Below, piece after piece: positions 38,545 through 52,452 of a stretch of 64,000 bases of DNA. The stretch is from Hyperoodon ampullatus (taxonomy: Eukaryota; Chordata; Mammalia; Artiodactyla; Ziphiidae). The position numbers and the translations under genes were made by a program. Each line of letters opens with the position of its first letter. The first letter of the stretch is position 1. Below the pieces are notes generated by a model. That model made no database searches, was not told where the DNA came from, and worked only from the letters and a program-made list of their open reading frames with translations. Where the stretch lies: the NCBI GenBank assembly GCA_949752795.1, contig CATKHW010000422.1:2790001-2854000 (forward strand), in the 5' to 3' direction.

Positions 38545-40283
38545 CTTGGCCAAAAAGGGCGTATGCGTTTTCTCCTGAATATATTCAGGAGAAAACGCAT
38601 ACGCCCTTTTTGACCAAGCAAGCAAGCGGGCAATGCAAATCTGCACTACAAAGAAGTATCACTTCCCACTGGTCAAAAGAGACATCCACAAAATATGTAA
38701 AAACCAGAAAGGCAAGACAGGCCCTGGAGAACAGGGAGCCTTGTTATGCTGATGGGCGGGATGTAAATTGCCAACTGCCTCTCTGGAGGAGTGCATTGTG
38801 TTCCCTAAAACAAGTAAACAACAGAGCTACAGAGCCAAGGGCACTTCCAGTCTAGGGAATATACCTTGAGAAAACTGAAAATCAATAAGACAGAGCCACC
38901 CCAAAATTTAGGGCTGCACTGCTTACAAGGACCTCAACTTGGATACACCTTAAGTATCCAAGGAAATATAAAAATGGGTCAAAAAATTGTGGTACTTACG
39001 TACGATGGAATATCCCTCAGCCATGAAATCAAAGTCATAAGACCAGTAGCAGCAAAATGGGTGTATTCAGGTACGATGATTCTAAGCGAAATAAGTCACA
39101 CAGAAAAAGAAAATTATCATAAGGTATCACTTAAGAAGATCCTATAAACATGGCTACACTTGAACTGAGTTAGGAAAGAGAACAGTGTCTCATATTTAGA
39201 AAACACTCTTATGCCTGCTTAAGAGGGAAGGAGAGGTGGGGTGATGCATAAAACCAGAGTTTGATATAAGCACAGGTACCGTTCCAAAAACCAACTATGG
39301 AATAGACAAGACCTACACCTTCCTCAGTGAAAGGGATTCAAAACCCCATATTTCCCGCAGAGGAATATATCTGACTAGTAAGAATCTTAAAACCTATGTA
39401 TTGATATGTCTCCGTAAGGGAATCAAGTGTGTCTAGACTGACATAAACATGGCAGCGAGAATCAGCTCAAACCCACTCTAAAAAGGAATTTCAAAAACAA
39501 AACAAAAAAACTGGGAAATTCTTTACAATTCCTTCAGTGTCTCTGATGAAACCTGGAATGACCCTATCTACAACGACAGCTGGATGTGGCATAAGGAGGG
39601 ACACTTGGGACTGAGAGGATTGGTGAGAGTGGGTGAGCAAATGCAGACCCTTTAAAGCAATAATGCATGGCACCCATTCCATGGGTCCCAACTCTCCAGG
39701 TTGAAGGGAATATTACTACAGTTATAACACGTACGGGAAACCTAGAGAACGGACACACTGTGAATACGAAAGGTTTCTAAAACTCAACGAATAGTCCGTC
39801 TCCTGGTGCTCCGTTTTGACTTTCCATCTGCTTTACTATCAACCTCCCAACTTGGAGAGACAGCCCCTTTAACCTCCCAGTTCACACAGGTTGCCCATTT
39901 GGCAGAGGATGAAAGGGAAGAGAGAGAACCAATGAGAGAGTAGCTGTTAGGCATTTGGACGGGCACATATCTCTGTAATTTCCCGACAGGAAGAAGAATT
40001 AACCAAAGTCTCAGCCACCCACCGGGAACCAGCATAGGTCCTGAACCAAAATTTTGGACTTGCGGTCAGCTCACAAAAAACGAGTTGAAAAATGGAGCTC
40101 AGGGGCACAGCAATTCACAAACTGGCCAAGTAATAAAGGACAAGTATCGTCCAAAAATCTGTTGAGGGAAGGCAACGAGGCGGACTTGAAAGCGAGGCAG
40201 AATAGCAGGAAACAGATTTCAAGAGGTACGTTGGAATCACCTTTAAAGCACAGGAAGAGGGGCACAACTTCGACAATGATGCA
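38545..40283 (+). repeat. Unit 23 (class E)
   Basis: The palindrome at 38545-38618 has the TTGACC mismatch. The frame is open at 38866-39147. The TATA motif is mutated to CTCTAAAAAGG. From about 39605 the tail no longer follows the five-unit pattern. Confidence 0.95.
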
Positions 40284-42022
40284 TTTGGCCAAAAAGGGCA
40301 TATGCGTTTTCTCCTGAATATATTCAGGAGAAAACGAATACGCCCTTTTTGGCCAAGCAAGCAAGCGGGCAATGCAAATCTGCACTACAAAGAAGTATCA
40401 CTTCCCTCCGGTCAAAAGGGACATCCACAAAATGTGTAAAAACCAGAAAGGCAAGACAGGCCCTGGAGAACAGGGAGCCTTGTTATGCTGATGGGCGGCA
40501 TGTAAATTGACAACTGCCTCTCTGGAAGAGTACATTGTGTTCCCTAAAACAAGTAAAGAACAGAGCTACAGAGCCAAGGGCACTTCCAGTCTAGGGAATA
40601 TACCTTGGGAAAACTGAAAATCAATAAGACAGAACCACCCCAAAATTTAGGGCTGCACTGCTTACAAGGACCTCAAATTGGGTACACCTTAAGTATCCCA
40701 GGAAATATAAAAATGGTTCAAAAAATTGTGGTACTTACGTACGATGGAATATCCCTCAGCCATGAAATCAATGTCATAACACCAGTAGCAGCAAAATGGG
40801 TGGATTCAGGTACGAGGATTCTAAGTAAAATAAGTCACACAGAAAAAGAAACTTATCATAAGATATCACTTATGAAGATCCTGTAAACATGGCTACACTT
40901 GATCTGAGTTAGGAAAGAGAACAGTGTCTCACATTTAGAAAACACTCTTATGCCTGCTTAAGGGGGAAGGAGAGGTGGGGTGATGCATAAAACCAGAGTT
41001 TGATATAAGCACAGGTACCGTTCCAAAAACCAACTATGGAATAGACAAGACCTACACCTTCCTCAGTGAAAGGGACTCAAAACCCCATATTTCCCACAGA
41101 GGAATATATCTGACTAGTAAGAATCTTAAAACCTATGTATTGATATGTCTCCGTAAGGGAATCAAGTGTGTCTAGACTGGCATAAACATGGCAGCGAGAA
41201 TCAGCTCAAACCCACTCTAAAAAGGAATTTCAAAAACAAAACAAAAAAACTGGGAAATTCTTTACAATTCCTTCAGGGTCTCTGATGAAACCTGGAATGA
41301 CCCTATCTACAACGACAGCGGGATGTGGCATAAGGAGGGACACTTGGGACGGAGACGATTTGTGAGATTGGGTGAGCAAATGCAGACCCTTTAAAGCACA
41401 AATGCCTGGCACCCATTCAATGGGTCCCAACTCTCCAGGTTGAAGGGAATATTACTACAGCTATAACATGTATGGGAAACCTAGAGAACGGACACACTGT
41501 GAATACAAAAGGTTTCTAAAATTCAACGAATAGTCCCTCTCCTGGTGCTCCGGTTTGACTTTCCATCTGCTTTACTATCAAACTCCCAACTTGGAGAGAC
41601 AGCGCCTTTAACCTCCTGGTTCGCACATGTTTCCAATTTGGCAGAGGATGAAAGGGAAGAGGGAGAACCAATGAGAGAGTAGCTGTTAGGCATTTGGACG
41701 GGCACATATCACTGTAATTTCCCGGCAGGAAGAAGAATTAAACAAAGTCTCAGACACCCACCGGGAACCAGTATAGGTCCTGAACCAAAATTTTGGACTT
41801 GCGGTCAGCTCACCAAAAACGAGTTGAAAAATGGAGCTCAGGGACACAGCAATTCACAAACTGGCCGAGTAATAAAGGACAACTATCGTCCAAAAATCTG
41901 TTGAGGAAAGGCAACGAGGCGGACATGAAAGCGAGGCAGACTAGCAGGAAACAGATTTCAAGAGGTATGTTGGAATCACCTTTAAAGCACAGGAAGAGGG
42001 GCACAACTTCGACAATGATGCA
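40284..42022 (+). repeat. Unit 24 (unclassified)
   Basis: The palindrome at 40284-40357 has three mismatched sites: the first base, GGCATATG, and CGAATACG. The frame is open at 40605-40886. The tail reads CTCTAAAAAGG, as in late E units. Confidence 0.95.
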
Positions 42023-43761
42023 CTTGGCCAAAAAGGACGTATGCGTTTTCTCCTGAATATATTCAGGAGAAAATGCATACGCCACTTTTAGCCAAGCAAG
42101 CAAGCGGGCAATGCAAATCTGCACTACAAAGAAGTATCACTTCGCACCGGTCAAAAGGGACATCCACAAAATGTGTAAAAACCAGAAAGGCAAGACAGGC
42201 CCTGGAGAACAGGGAGCCTTGTTATGCTGATGGGCGGGATGCAAATTGCCAACTGCCTCTCTGGAGGAGTGCACTGTGTTCCCTAAAACAAGTAATGAAC
42301 AGAGCTACAGAGCCAAGGGCACTTCCAGTCTACGGAATATACCTCGGGAAAACTGAAAATCAATAAGACAGAGCCACCCCAAAATTTAGGGCTGCACTGC
42401 TTGCAAGGACCTAAACTTGGATACACCTTAAGTATCCCAGGAAATATAAAAATGGTTCAAAAAATTGTTGTACTTACATACGATGGAATATCCCTCAGCC
42501 ATGAAATCAATGTCATAAGACCAGTAGCAGCAAAATGGGTGGATTCAGGTACGATGATTCTAAGTGAAATAAGTCACACAGAAAAAGAAACTTATCATAA
42601 GATATCACTTATGAAGACCCTATAAACATGGCTACACTTGAACTGAGTTAGGAAAGAGAACAGTGTCTCATATTTAGAAAACACTCTTATGCCTGCTTAA
42701 CGGGGAAGGAGAGGTGGGGTGATGCATAAAACCGGAGTTTGATATAAGTACAGGTACCGTTCCAAAAACCAACTATGGAATAGACAAGACCTACACCTTC
42801 CTCAGTGAAAGGGACTCAAAACCCCATATTTCCCGCAGAGGAATATATCTGACTAGTAAGAATCTTAAAACCTATGTATTGATATGTCTCCGTAAGGGAA
42901 TCAAGTGTGTCTAGACTGGCATAAACATGGCAGCGAGAATCAGCTCAAACCCACTATAAAAAGGAATTTTAAAAACAAAACAAAAAAACATGGAAATTCT
43001 TTACAATTCCTTCAGGGTCTCTGATGAAACCTGGAATGACCCTATCTACAACGACAGCTGGATGTGGCATAAGGCTGGACACTTGGGACTGAGAGGATTG
43101 GTGAGATTGGGTGAGCAAATGCAGACCCTTTAAAGCAATAATGCATGGCACCCATTCCATGGGTCCCAACTCTCCAGGTTGAAGGGAATATTACTACAGC
43201 TATAACATGTACGGGAAACCTAGAGAATGGACATACTGTGAATACAAAAGGTTTCTAAAACTCAACGAATAGTCCCTCTCCTGGTGCTGCGCTTTGACTT
43301 TACATCTGCTTTACTATCAACCTCCCAACTTGCAGAGACAGCCCCTTTAACCTCCTGGTTCACACAGGTTGCCAATTTGGCAGAGGATGAAAGGGAAGAG
43401 GGAGAACCAATGAGAGAGTAGCTGTTAGGCATTTGGACGGGCACATATCACTGTAATTTCCCGGCAGGAAGAAGAATTAACCAGAGTCTCAGCCACCCAA
43501 CGGGAACCAGTATAGTTCCTGAACCAAAATTTTGGACTTGCGGTCAGCTCACCAAAAACGAGTTGAAAAATGGAGCTCAGGGGCACAGCAATTCACAAAC
43601 TGGACGAGTAATAAAGGAAAACTATCGTCCAAAAATCTGTTGAGGGAAGGCAACGAGGTGGACTTGAAAGCGAGGCAGAATAGCAGGAAACAGATTTCAA
43701 GAGGTACGTTGGAATTACCTTTAAAGCACAGGAAGAGGGGCACAACTTCGACAATGATGCA
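42023..43761 (+). repeat. Unit 25 (unclassified)
   Basis: The palindrome at 42023-42096 is decayed at four places (GGACGT, AAAATGCAT, GCCAC, TTTTAGCC). The 93-codon frame lacks its TTG start (TCG) but is open from 42401 to 42625. Confidence 0.95.
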
Positions 43762-43835
43762 CTTGGCCAAAAAGGGCGTAGGCGTTTTCTCCTGAATATA
43801 TTCAGGAGAAAACGCCTACGCCCTTTTTGGCCAAG
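43762..43835. repeat. Palindrome with matched changes in both arms
   Basis: The left arm reads GGGCGTAGGCG where other units have GGGCGTATGCG, and the right arm reads CGCCTACGCCC where others have CGCATACGCCC. The two positions pair with each other, so a T-A pair has become a G-C pair and the full 74 bp stay palindromic. No other unit in the window has either change. Confidence 0.97.
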
Positions 43836-45500
43836 CAAGCAAGCGGGCAATGCAAATCTGCACTACAAAGAAGTATCACTTCCCACCGGTCAAAAGGGAC
43901 ATCCACAAAATGTGTAAAAACCAGAAAGGCAAGACAGGCCCTGGAGAACAGGGAGCCTTGTTATGCTGATGGGCGGGATGTAAATTGCCAACTGCCTCTC
44001 TGGAGGAGTGCATTGTGTTCCCTAAAACAAGTAAAGAACAGAGCTACAGAGCGAAGGGGACTTCCAGTCTACGGAATATACCTTGGGAAAAATGAAAATC
44101 AATAAGACAGAGCCACCCCAAAATTTAGGGCTGCACTGCTTACAAGGACCTCAACTTGGATACACCTTAAGTATCCCAGGAAATATAAAAATGGTTCAAA
44201 AAATTGTGGTACTTACGTACGATGGAATATCCCTCAGCCATGAAATCAATGTCATAAGACCAGTAGCAGCAAAATGGGTGGATTCAGGTACGATGATTCT
44301 AAGTGAAATAAGTCACACAGAAAAAGAAACTTATCATAAGATATCACTTATGAAGATCCTATAAATATGGCTACACTTGAACTGAGTTAGGAAAGAGAAC
44401 AGTGCCTCATATTTAGAAAACACTCTTATGCCTGCTTAAGGGGGAAGGAGAGGTGGGGTGATGCATAAAACCAGACTTTGATATAAGCAAAGGTACCGTT
44501 CCAAAAACCAACTATGGAATAGGCAAGACCTACACCTTCCTCAGTGAAAGAGACTCAAAACACCATTTTTCCCACAGAGGAATATATCTGACTAGTAAGA
44601 ATCTTAAAACCTATGTATTGATGTGTCTCAGTAAGGGAAACAAGTGTGTCTAGACTGGCATAAACATGGCAGCGAGAATCAGCTCAAGCCCACTATAAAA
44701 AGGAATTTCAAAAACAAAACAAAAAAACTGGGAAATTCTTTACAATTCCTTCAGGGTCCCTGATGAAACCTGGAATGACCGTATCTACAACGACAGCTGG
44801 ATGTGGCATAAGGAGGGACACTTGGGACTGAGAGGATTGGTGAGATTGGGTGAGCAAATGCAGACCCTTTAAATCACAAATGCCTGGCACCCATTCCATG
44901 GGCCCCAACTCTCCAGGTTGAAGTGAATATTACTCCAGCTATAACATGTACGGGAAACCTAGAGAACGGACACACTGTGAATACGAAAGGTTTCTACAAC
45001 TCAACGAATAGTACCTCTCCTGGTGTTCTGCTTTGACTTTCCATCTGCTTTACTATCAACCTCCCAACTTGGAGAGACAGCCCCTTTAACCTCCAGGTTC
45101 GCACAGGTTGCCAATTTGGCAGAGGATGAAAGGGAAGAGGGAGAACCAATGAGAGAGTAGCTGTTAGGCATTTGTACGGGCACATATCACTCTAATTTCC
45201 CGGCAGGAAGAAGAATTAACCAAATTCTCAGCCACCCACCGGGAACCAGTATAGGTCCTGAACCAAAATTTTGGACTTGCGGTCAGCTCACCAAAAACGA
45301 TTTGAAAAATGGAGCTCAGGGGCACAGCAATTCACAAACTGGCCGAGTAATAAAGGACAACTATCGTCCAAAAATCTGTTGAGGGAAGGCAACGAGGCGG
45401 ACTTGAAAGCGAGGCAGAATAGCAGGAAACAGATTTTAAGAGGTACGTTGGAATTGCCTTTAAAGCACAGGAAGAAGGACACAACTTCGACAATGATGCA
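43762..45500 (+). repeat. Unit 26 (unclassified, compensated palindrome)
   Basis: The palindrome at 43762-43835 is perfect but carries a matched pair of base changes, one in each arm. The frame is open at 44083-44364. Confidence 0.95.
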
Positions 45501-47239
45501 ATTGGCCAAAAAGTGCGTATGCGTTTTCTCCTGAATATATTCAGGAGAAAACGCATACGCCCTTTTTGCCCAAACAAGCAAGCGGGCAATGCAAATCTGC
45601 ACTACAAAGAAGTATCACTTCCCACCGGTCAAAAGGGACATCCACAAAATGTGTAAAAACCAGAAAGGAAAGACAGGCCCTGGAGAACAGGGAGCCTTGT
45701 TATGCTGATGGGCGGGATGCAAATTGCCAACAGCCTCTCTGGACGAGTGCATTGTGTTCCCTAAAACAAGTAAAGAACAGAGCTACAGAGCCAAGGGCAC
45801 TTCCAATCTAGGGAATATACCTTGGGAAATCTGAAAATCAATAAGACAGAGACACCCCAAAATTTAGGGCTGCACTGCTTACAAGGACCTCAACTTGGGT
45901 ACACCTTAAATATCCCAGGAAATATAAAAATGGTTCAAAAAATTGTGGTACTTACGTACGATGGAATATCCCTCAGCCATGAAATCAATGTCATAAGACC
46001 AGTAGCAGCAAAATGGGTGGATTAAGGTACGATGATTCTAAGTGAAATAAGTCACACAGAAAAAGAAACTTATCATAAGATATCCCTTATGAAGACCCTA
46101 TAAACTTGGCTACACTTGAACTGAGTTAGGAAAGAGAACAGTGTCTCATATTTAGAAAACACTCTTATGCCTGCTTAAGGGGGAAGGAGAGGTGGGGTGA
46201 TGCATAAAACCAGAGTTTGATATAAGCCCAGGTACCGTTCCAAAAACCAACTATGGAATAGACAAGACCTACACCTTCCTCAGTGAAAGAGACTCAAAAC
46301 ACCATATTTCCCACAGAGGAATATATCTGACTAGTAAGAATCTTAAAACCTATGTATTCATATGTCTCCGTAAGGGAATCAAGTGTGTGTAGACAGGCAT
46401 AAACATGGCAGCGAGAATCAGCTCAAGCCCACTATAAAAAGGAATTTCAAAAACAAAACAAAAAAACTGGGAAATTCTTTACAATTCCTTCAGGGTCTCT
46501 GATGAAATCTGGAATGACCCTATCTACAGCGAGAGCTAGATGTGGCATAAGGCTGGACACTTGTGACTGAGAGAATTGGTGAGATTGGGTGAGCAAATGC
46601 AGACCCTTCAAAGCAATAATGCATGGCACCCATTCCATGGGTCCCAAATCTCCAGGTTGAAAGGAATATTACTACAGCTATAACATGTACGGGAAACCTA
46701 GAGAACGGACACACTGTGAATACGAAAGGTTTCTAAAACTCAACGAATAGTCCCTCTCCTGGTGCTCCGGTTTGACATTACATCTGCTTTACTATCAACC
46801 TCCCAACTTGGAGAGACAGCCCCTTTAACCTCCTGGTTCGCACAGGATGCCAATTTGGCAGAGGATGAAAGGGAAGAGGGAGAACCAATGAGAGAGTAGC
46901 TGTTAGACATTTGGACGAGCACATATCACTGTAATTTCCCGGCAGGAAGAAGAATTAACCAAAGTCTCAGCCACCCACCGGGAACCAGTATAGGTCCTGA
47001 ACCAAAATTTTGGACTTGCGGTCAGCTCACCATCAACGAGTTGAAAAATGGAGCTCAGGGGCACAGCAATTCACAAATTGGCCGAGTAATAAAGGACAAC
47101 TATCGTCCAAAAATCTGTTGAGGGAAGGCAACGAGGCGGACTTGAAAACGAGGCAGAATAGCAGGAAACAGATTTCAAGAGGTACGTTGGAATCGCCTTT
47201 AAAGCACAGGAAGAGGGGCACAACTTCGACAATGATGCA
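45501..47239 (+). repeat. Unit 27 (unclassified)
   Basis: The palindrome at 45501-45574 is decayed at several sites: the first base, AAGTGCG, TTTTGCCC and CAAAC at the right end. The 93-codon frame stops early at a TAA near 46023. Confidence 0.95.
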
Positions 47240-48977
47240 CTTGGCCAAAAAGGGCGTATGCGTTTTCTCCTGAATATATTCAGGAGAAAACGCATACGCC
47301 CTTTTTGGCCAAGCAAGCAAGCGGGCAATGCAAATCTGCACTACAAAGAAGTATCACTTCCCACCGGTCAAAAGGGACATCCACAAAATGTGTAAAAACC
47401 AGAAAGGCAAGACAGGCCCTGGAGAACAGGGAGCCTTGTTATGCTGATGGGCGGGATGTAAATTGCCAACTGCCTCTCTGGAGGAGTGCATTGTGTTCCC
47501 TAAAACAAGTAAAGAACAGAGCTACAGAGCCAAGGGCACTTCCAGTCTAGGGAATATACCTTGGGAAAAATGAAAATCAATAAGACAGAGCCACCCCAAA
47601 ATTAGGGCTGCACTGCTTACAAGGACCTCAACTTGGATACACCTTAAGTATCCCAGGAAATACAAAAATGGTTCAAAAAATTGTGGTACTTACGTACGAT
47701 GGAATATCCCTCAGCCATGAAATCAATGTCATAAGACCAGTAGCAGCAAAATGGGTGGATTAAGGTACGATGATTCTAAGTGAAATAAGTCACACAGAAA
47801 AAGAAACTTATCATAAGATATCACTTATGAAGATCCTATAAACATGGCTACACTTGAACTGAGTTACGAAAGAGAACAATGTCTCATATTTAGAAAACAC
47901 TCTTATGCCTGCTTAAGTGGGAAGGAGAGGTGGGGTGATGCATAAAACCAGAGTTTGATATAAGCACAGGTACCGTTCCAAAAACCAACTATGGAATAGA
48001 CAAGACCTACACCTTCCTCAGTGAAAGGGACTCAAAACCCCATATTTCCCGCAGAGGAATATATCTGACTAGTAAGAATCTTAAAACCTATGTATTGATA
48101 TGTCTCTGTAAGGGAATCAAGTGTGTCTAGACTGGCATAAACATGGCAGCGAGAATCAGCTCAAGCCCACTATAAAAATGAATTTCATAAACAAAACAAA
48201 AAAACTGGGAAATTCTTTACAATTCCTTCAGGGTCCCTGATGAAACCTGGAATGACCCTATCTACAACGACAGCTGGATGTGGCAAAAGGAGGGACACTT
48301 GGGACTGAGAGGATTGGTGAGATTGGGTTTGCAAATGCAGACCCTTTAAATCACAAATGCCTGGCACCCATTCCATGGGCCCCAACTCTCCAGGTTGAAG
48401 TGAATATTACTCCAGCTATAACATGTACGGGAAACCTAGAGAACGGACACACTGTGAATACCAAAGGTTTCTAAAACTCAACGAATAGTCCCTCTCCTGG
48501 TGCTCCGCTTTGACTTTCCATCTGCTTTACTATCAACCTCCCAACTTGGAGAGACAGCCCCTTTAACCTCCTGGTTCACACACGTTGCCAATTTGGCAGA
48601 GGATGAAAGGGAAGAGGGAGAACCAATGAGAGAGTAGCTGTTCGGCATTTGGACGGGCACATATCACTGTAATTTCCCGGCAGGAAGAAGAATTAACCAA
48701 AGTCTCAGCCACCCACCGGGAACCAGTATAGGTCCTGAACCAAAATTTTGGACTTGCGGTCAGCTCACCAAAAACGAGTTGAAAAATGGAGCTCAGGGGC
48801 CCAGCAATTCACAAACTGGCCGAGTAATAAAGGACAACTATCGTCCAAAAATCTGTTGAGGGAAGGCAACGAGGCGGACTTGAAAGCGAGGCAGAATAGC
48901 AGGAAACAGATTTCAAGAGGTACGTTGGAATTGCCTTTAAAGCACAGGAAGAGGGGCACAACTTCGACAATGATGCA
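47240..48977 (+). repeat. Unit 28 (unclassified)
   Basis: The palindrome at 47240-47313 is perfect. The 93-codon frame is broken by a 1-bp loss (CAAAATTAGG near 47597) and a TAA near 47760. Confidence 0.95.
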
Positions 48978-50715
48978 CTTGTCCAAAAAGGGCGTATGCG
49001 TTTTCTCCTGAATATATTCAGGAGAAATCGCATACGCCCTTTTTGGCCAAGCAAGCAAGCGGGCAATGCAAATCTGCACTACAAAGAGGTACCACTTCCC
49101 ACGGGTCAAAAGGGACATCCACAAAATGTGTAAAAACCAGAAAGGCAAGACAGGCCCTGGAGAACAGGGAGCCTTGTTATGCTGATGGGAGGGATGTAAA
49201 TTGCCAACTGCCTCTCTGGAGGAATGCATTGTGTGCCCTAAAACAAGTAAAGAACAGAGCTACAGAGCCAAGGGCACTTCCAGTCTAGGGAATAAACCTT
49301 GGGAAAACTGAAAATCAATAAGACAGAGCCACCCCAACATTTAGGGCTGCACTGCTTACAAGGACCTCAACTTGGATACACATTAAGTATCACAGGAAAT
49401 ATAAAAATGGTTCTAAAAATTGTGGTACTTACGTACGATGGAATATCCCTCAGCCATGAAATCAATATCATAAGACCAGTAGCAGCAAAATAGGTGGATT
49501 CAGGTACGATCATTCTAAGTGAAATAAGTCACACAGAAAAAGAAACTTATCATAAGATATCACTTATGAAGATCCTATAAACATGGCGACACTTGAACTG
49601 AGTTAGGAAAGAGAACAGTGTCTAACATTTAGAAAACCCTCTTTTGCCTGCTTAAGGGGGAAGGAGAGGTGGGGTGATGCATAAAACCAGAGTTTGATAT
49701 AAGCACAGGTACCGATCCAAAAACCAACTATGGAATAGACAAGACCTACACCTTCCTCAGTGAAAGGGACTCAAAACACCATATTTCCCGCAGAGGAATA
49801 TATCTGACTAGTAAGAATCTTAAAACTTATGTATTGATATGTCTCCGTAAGGGAATCAAGTGTGTCTAGACTGGCATAAACATGGCAGCGAGAATCAGCT
49901 CAAGCCCACTATAAAAAGGAATTTCAAAAACAAAACAAAAAACTGGGAAATTCTTTACAATTCGTTCAGGGTCCCTGATGAAACCTGGAACGACCCTATC
50001 TACAACGACAGCTGGATGTGGCATAAGGAGGGACACTTGGGACTGAGAGGATTGGTGAGATTGGTTGAGCAAATGCAGACCCTTTAAATCACAAATGCCT
50101 GGCACCCATTCCATGGGCGCCAACTCTGCAGGTTGAAGGGAATATTACTCCAGCTATAACATGTACGGGAAACCTAGAGAACGGACACACTGTGAATACG
50201 AAAGGTTTCTAAAACTCAACGAATAGTCCCTCTCCTGGTGCTCCGGTTTGACTTTTCATCTGCTTTACTATCATCCTCCCATCTTGGAGAGACAGCCCCT
50301 TTGTCCTCCTGTTTCACACAGGTTGCCAATTTGGCAGAGGATGAAAGGGAAGAGGGAGAACCAATGAGAGAGTAGCTGTTAGGCATTTGGACGGGCACAT
50401 ATCACTGTAATTTCCCGGCAGGAAGAAGAATTAACCAAAGTCTCAGCCACCCACCGGGAACCAGTATAGGTCCTGAACCAAAATTTTGGACTTGCGGTCA
50501 GCTCACCAAAAACGAGTTGAAAAATGGAGCTCAGGGGCACAGCAATTCACAAACTGGCCGAGTAATAAAAGACAACTATCGTCCAAAAATCTGTTGAGGG
50601 AAGGCAACGAGGCGGACTTCAAAGCGAGGCAGAATAGCAGGAAACAGATTTCAAGAGGTACATTGGAATCGCCTTTAAAGCACAGGAAGAGGGGCACAAC
50701 TTCGACAATGATGCA
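48978..50715 (+). repeat. Unit 29 (unclassified)
   Basis: The palindrome at 48978-49051 has two mismatches (CTTGTCC and GAAATCG). The 93-codon frame ends early at a TAG near 49491. Confidence 0.95.
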
Positions 50716-52452
50716 CTTGACCAAAAAGGGCGTATGCGTTTTCTCCTGAATATATTCAGGAGAAAACGCATACGCCCTTTTTGGCCAAGCAAGCAAGCGG
50801 GCAATGCAAATCTGCACTACAAAGAAGTATCACTTCCCACTGGTCAAAAGGGACATCCACAAAATGTGTAAAAACCAGAAAGGCAAGACAGGCCCTGGAG
50901 AACAGGGAGCCTTGTTATGCTGATGGGCGGGATGTAAATTGCCAACTGCCTCTCTGGAGGAGTGCATTGTGTTCCCTAAAACCAGTAAACAACAGAGCTA
51001 CAGAGCCAAGGGCACTTCCAGTCTAGGGAATATACCTTGGGAAAAGTGAAAATCAATAAGACAGAGCCACCCCATAATTAGGGCTGCACTGCTTACAAAG
51101 ACCTCAACTTGGATACACCTTAAGTATCCCAGGAAATATAAAAATGGTTCAAAAATTGTTGTACTTATGTACGATGGAATATCCCTCAGCCATGAAATCA
51201 ATGTCATAAGACCAGTAGCAGCAAAATGGGTGGATTCAGGTACGATGATTCTAAGTGAAATAAGTCACACAGAAAAAGAAACTTATCATAAGATATCACT
51301 TATGAAGATCCTGTAAACATGGCTACACTTGAACTGAGTTAGGAAAGAGAATAGTGTCTCACATTTAGAAAACACTCTTATGCCTGCTTAAGGGGGAAGG
51401 AGAGGTGGGGTGATGCATAAAACCAGAGTTTGATATAAGCACAGGTACCGTTCCAAAAACCAACTATGGAATAGACAAGACCTACACCTTCCTCAGTGAA
51501 AGGGACTCAAAACCCCATATTTCCCGCAGAGGAATATATCTGACTAGTAAGAATCTTAAAACCTATGTATTGATATGTCTCCATAAGGGAATCAAGTGTG
51601 TCTAGACTGGCATAAACATGGCAGCGAGAATCAGCTCAAGCCCACTATAAAAAGGAATTTCAAAAACAAAACAAAAAAACTGGGAAATTCTTTACAATTC
51701 CTTCAGGGTCCCTGATGAAACCTGGAATGACTCTATCTACAACGACAGCTGGATGTGGCATAAGGAGGGACACTTGGGACTGAGAGGATTGGTGAGATTG
51801 GGTTTGCAAATGCAGACCCTTTAAATCACAAATGCCTGGCACCCATTCCATGGGCCCCAACTCTCCAGGTTGAAGGGAATATTACTCCACCTATAACATG
51901 TACGGGAAACCTAGAGAACGGGCACACTGTGAACACGAAAGGTTTCTAAAACTCAACGAATAGTCCCTCTCCTGGTGCTCCGGTTTGACTTTCCATCTGC
52001 TTTACTATCAACCAACCAACTTGGAGAGACAGCCCATTTAACCTCCTGGTTCACACAGGATGCCAATTTGGCAGAGGATGAAAGGGAAGAGGGAGAACCA
52101 ATGAGAGAGTAGCTGGTAGTCATTTGGACGGGCACATATCACTGTAATTTCCCGGCAGGAAGAAGAATTAACCAAAGTCTCAGCCACCCACCGGGAACCA
52201 GTATAGGTCCTGAACCAAAATTTTGGACTTGAGGTCAGCTCACCAAAAACGAGTTGAAAAATGGAGCTCAGGAGCACAGCAATTCACAAACTGGCCGAGT
52301 AATAAAGGACAACTATCGTCCCAAAATCTGTTGAGGGAAGGCAATGAGGCGGACTTGAATGCGAGGCTTAATAGCAGGAAACAGATTTCAAGAGGTACGA
52401 TGGAATTGCGTTTAAAGCACAGGAAGAGGGGCACAACTTCAAAAATGATGCC
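50716..52452 (+). repeat. Unit 30 (close relative of units 35-37)
   Basis: The palindrome at 50716-50789 has the left-arm mismatch CTTGACC. The 93-codon frame is broken by two separate 1-bp losses (CATAATTAGG near 51073 and CAAAAATTGTTG near 51152). It shares these marks with units 35-37. Confidence 0.95.

Larger units (their letters stand above)
33550..39605 (+). repeat. Higher-order repeat, partial copy 3 (classes B-C-D-E, A missing)
   Basis: Units 20 to 23 match units 16 to 19 at an offset of about 6952-6953 bp, which is four units rather than five, so the A unit is absent from this copy. It is a little more diverged than copies 1 and 2; for example the C-class TATTTACG near 28565 reads TACTTACG near 35518. 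The match fades near 39605, where GAGACGATT in unit 19 becomes GAGAGGATT in unit 23. Both boundaries are estimates. Confidence 0.85.
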
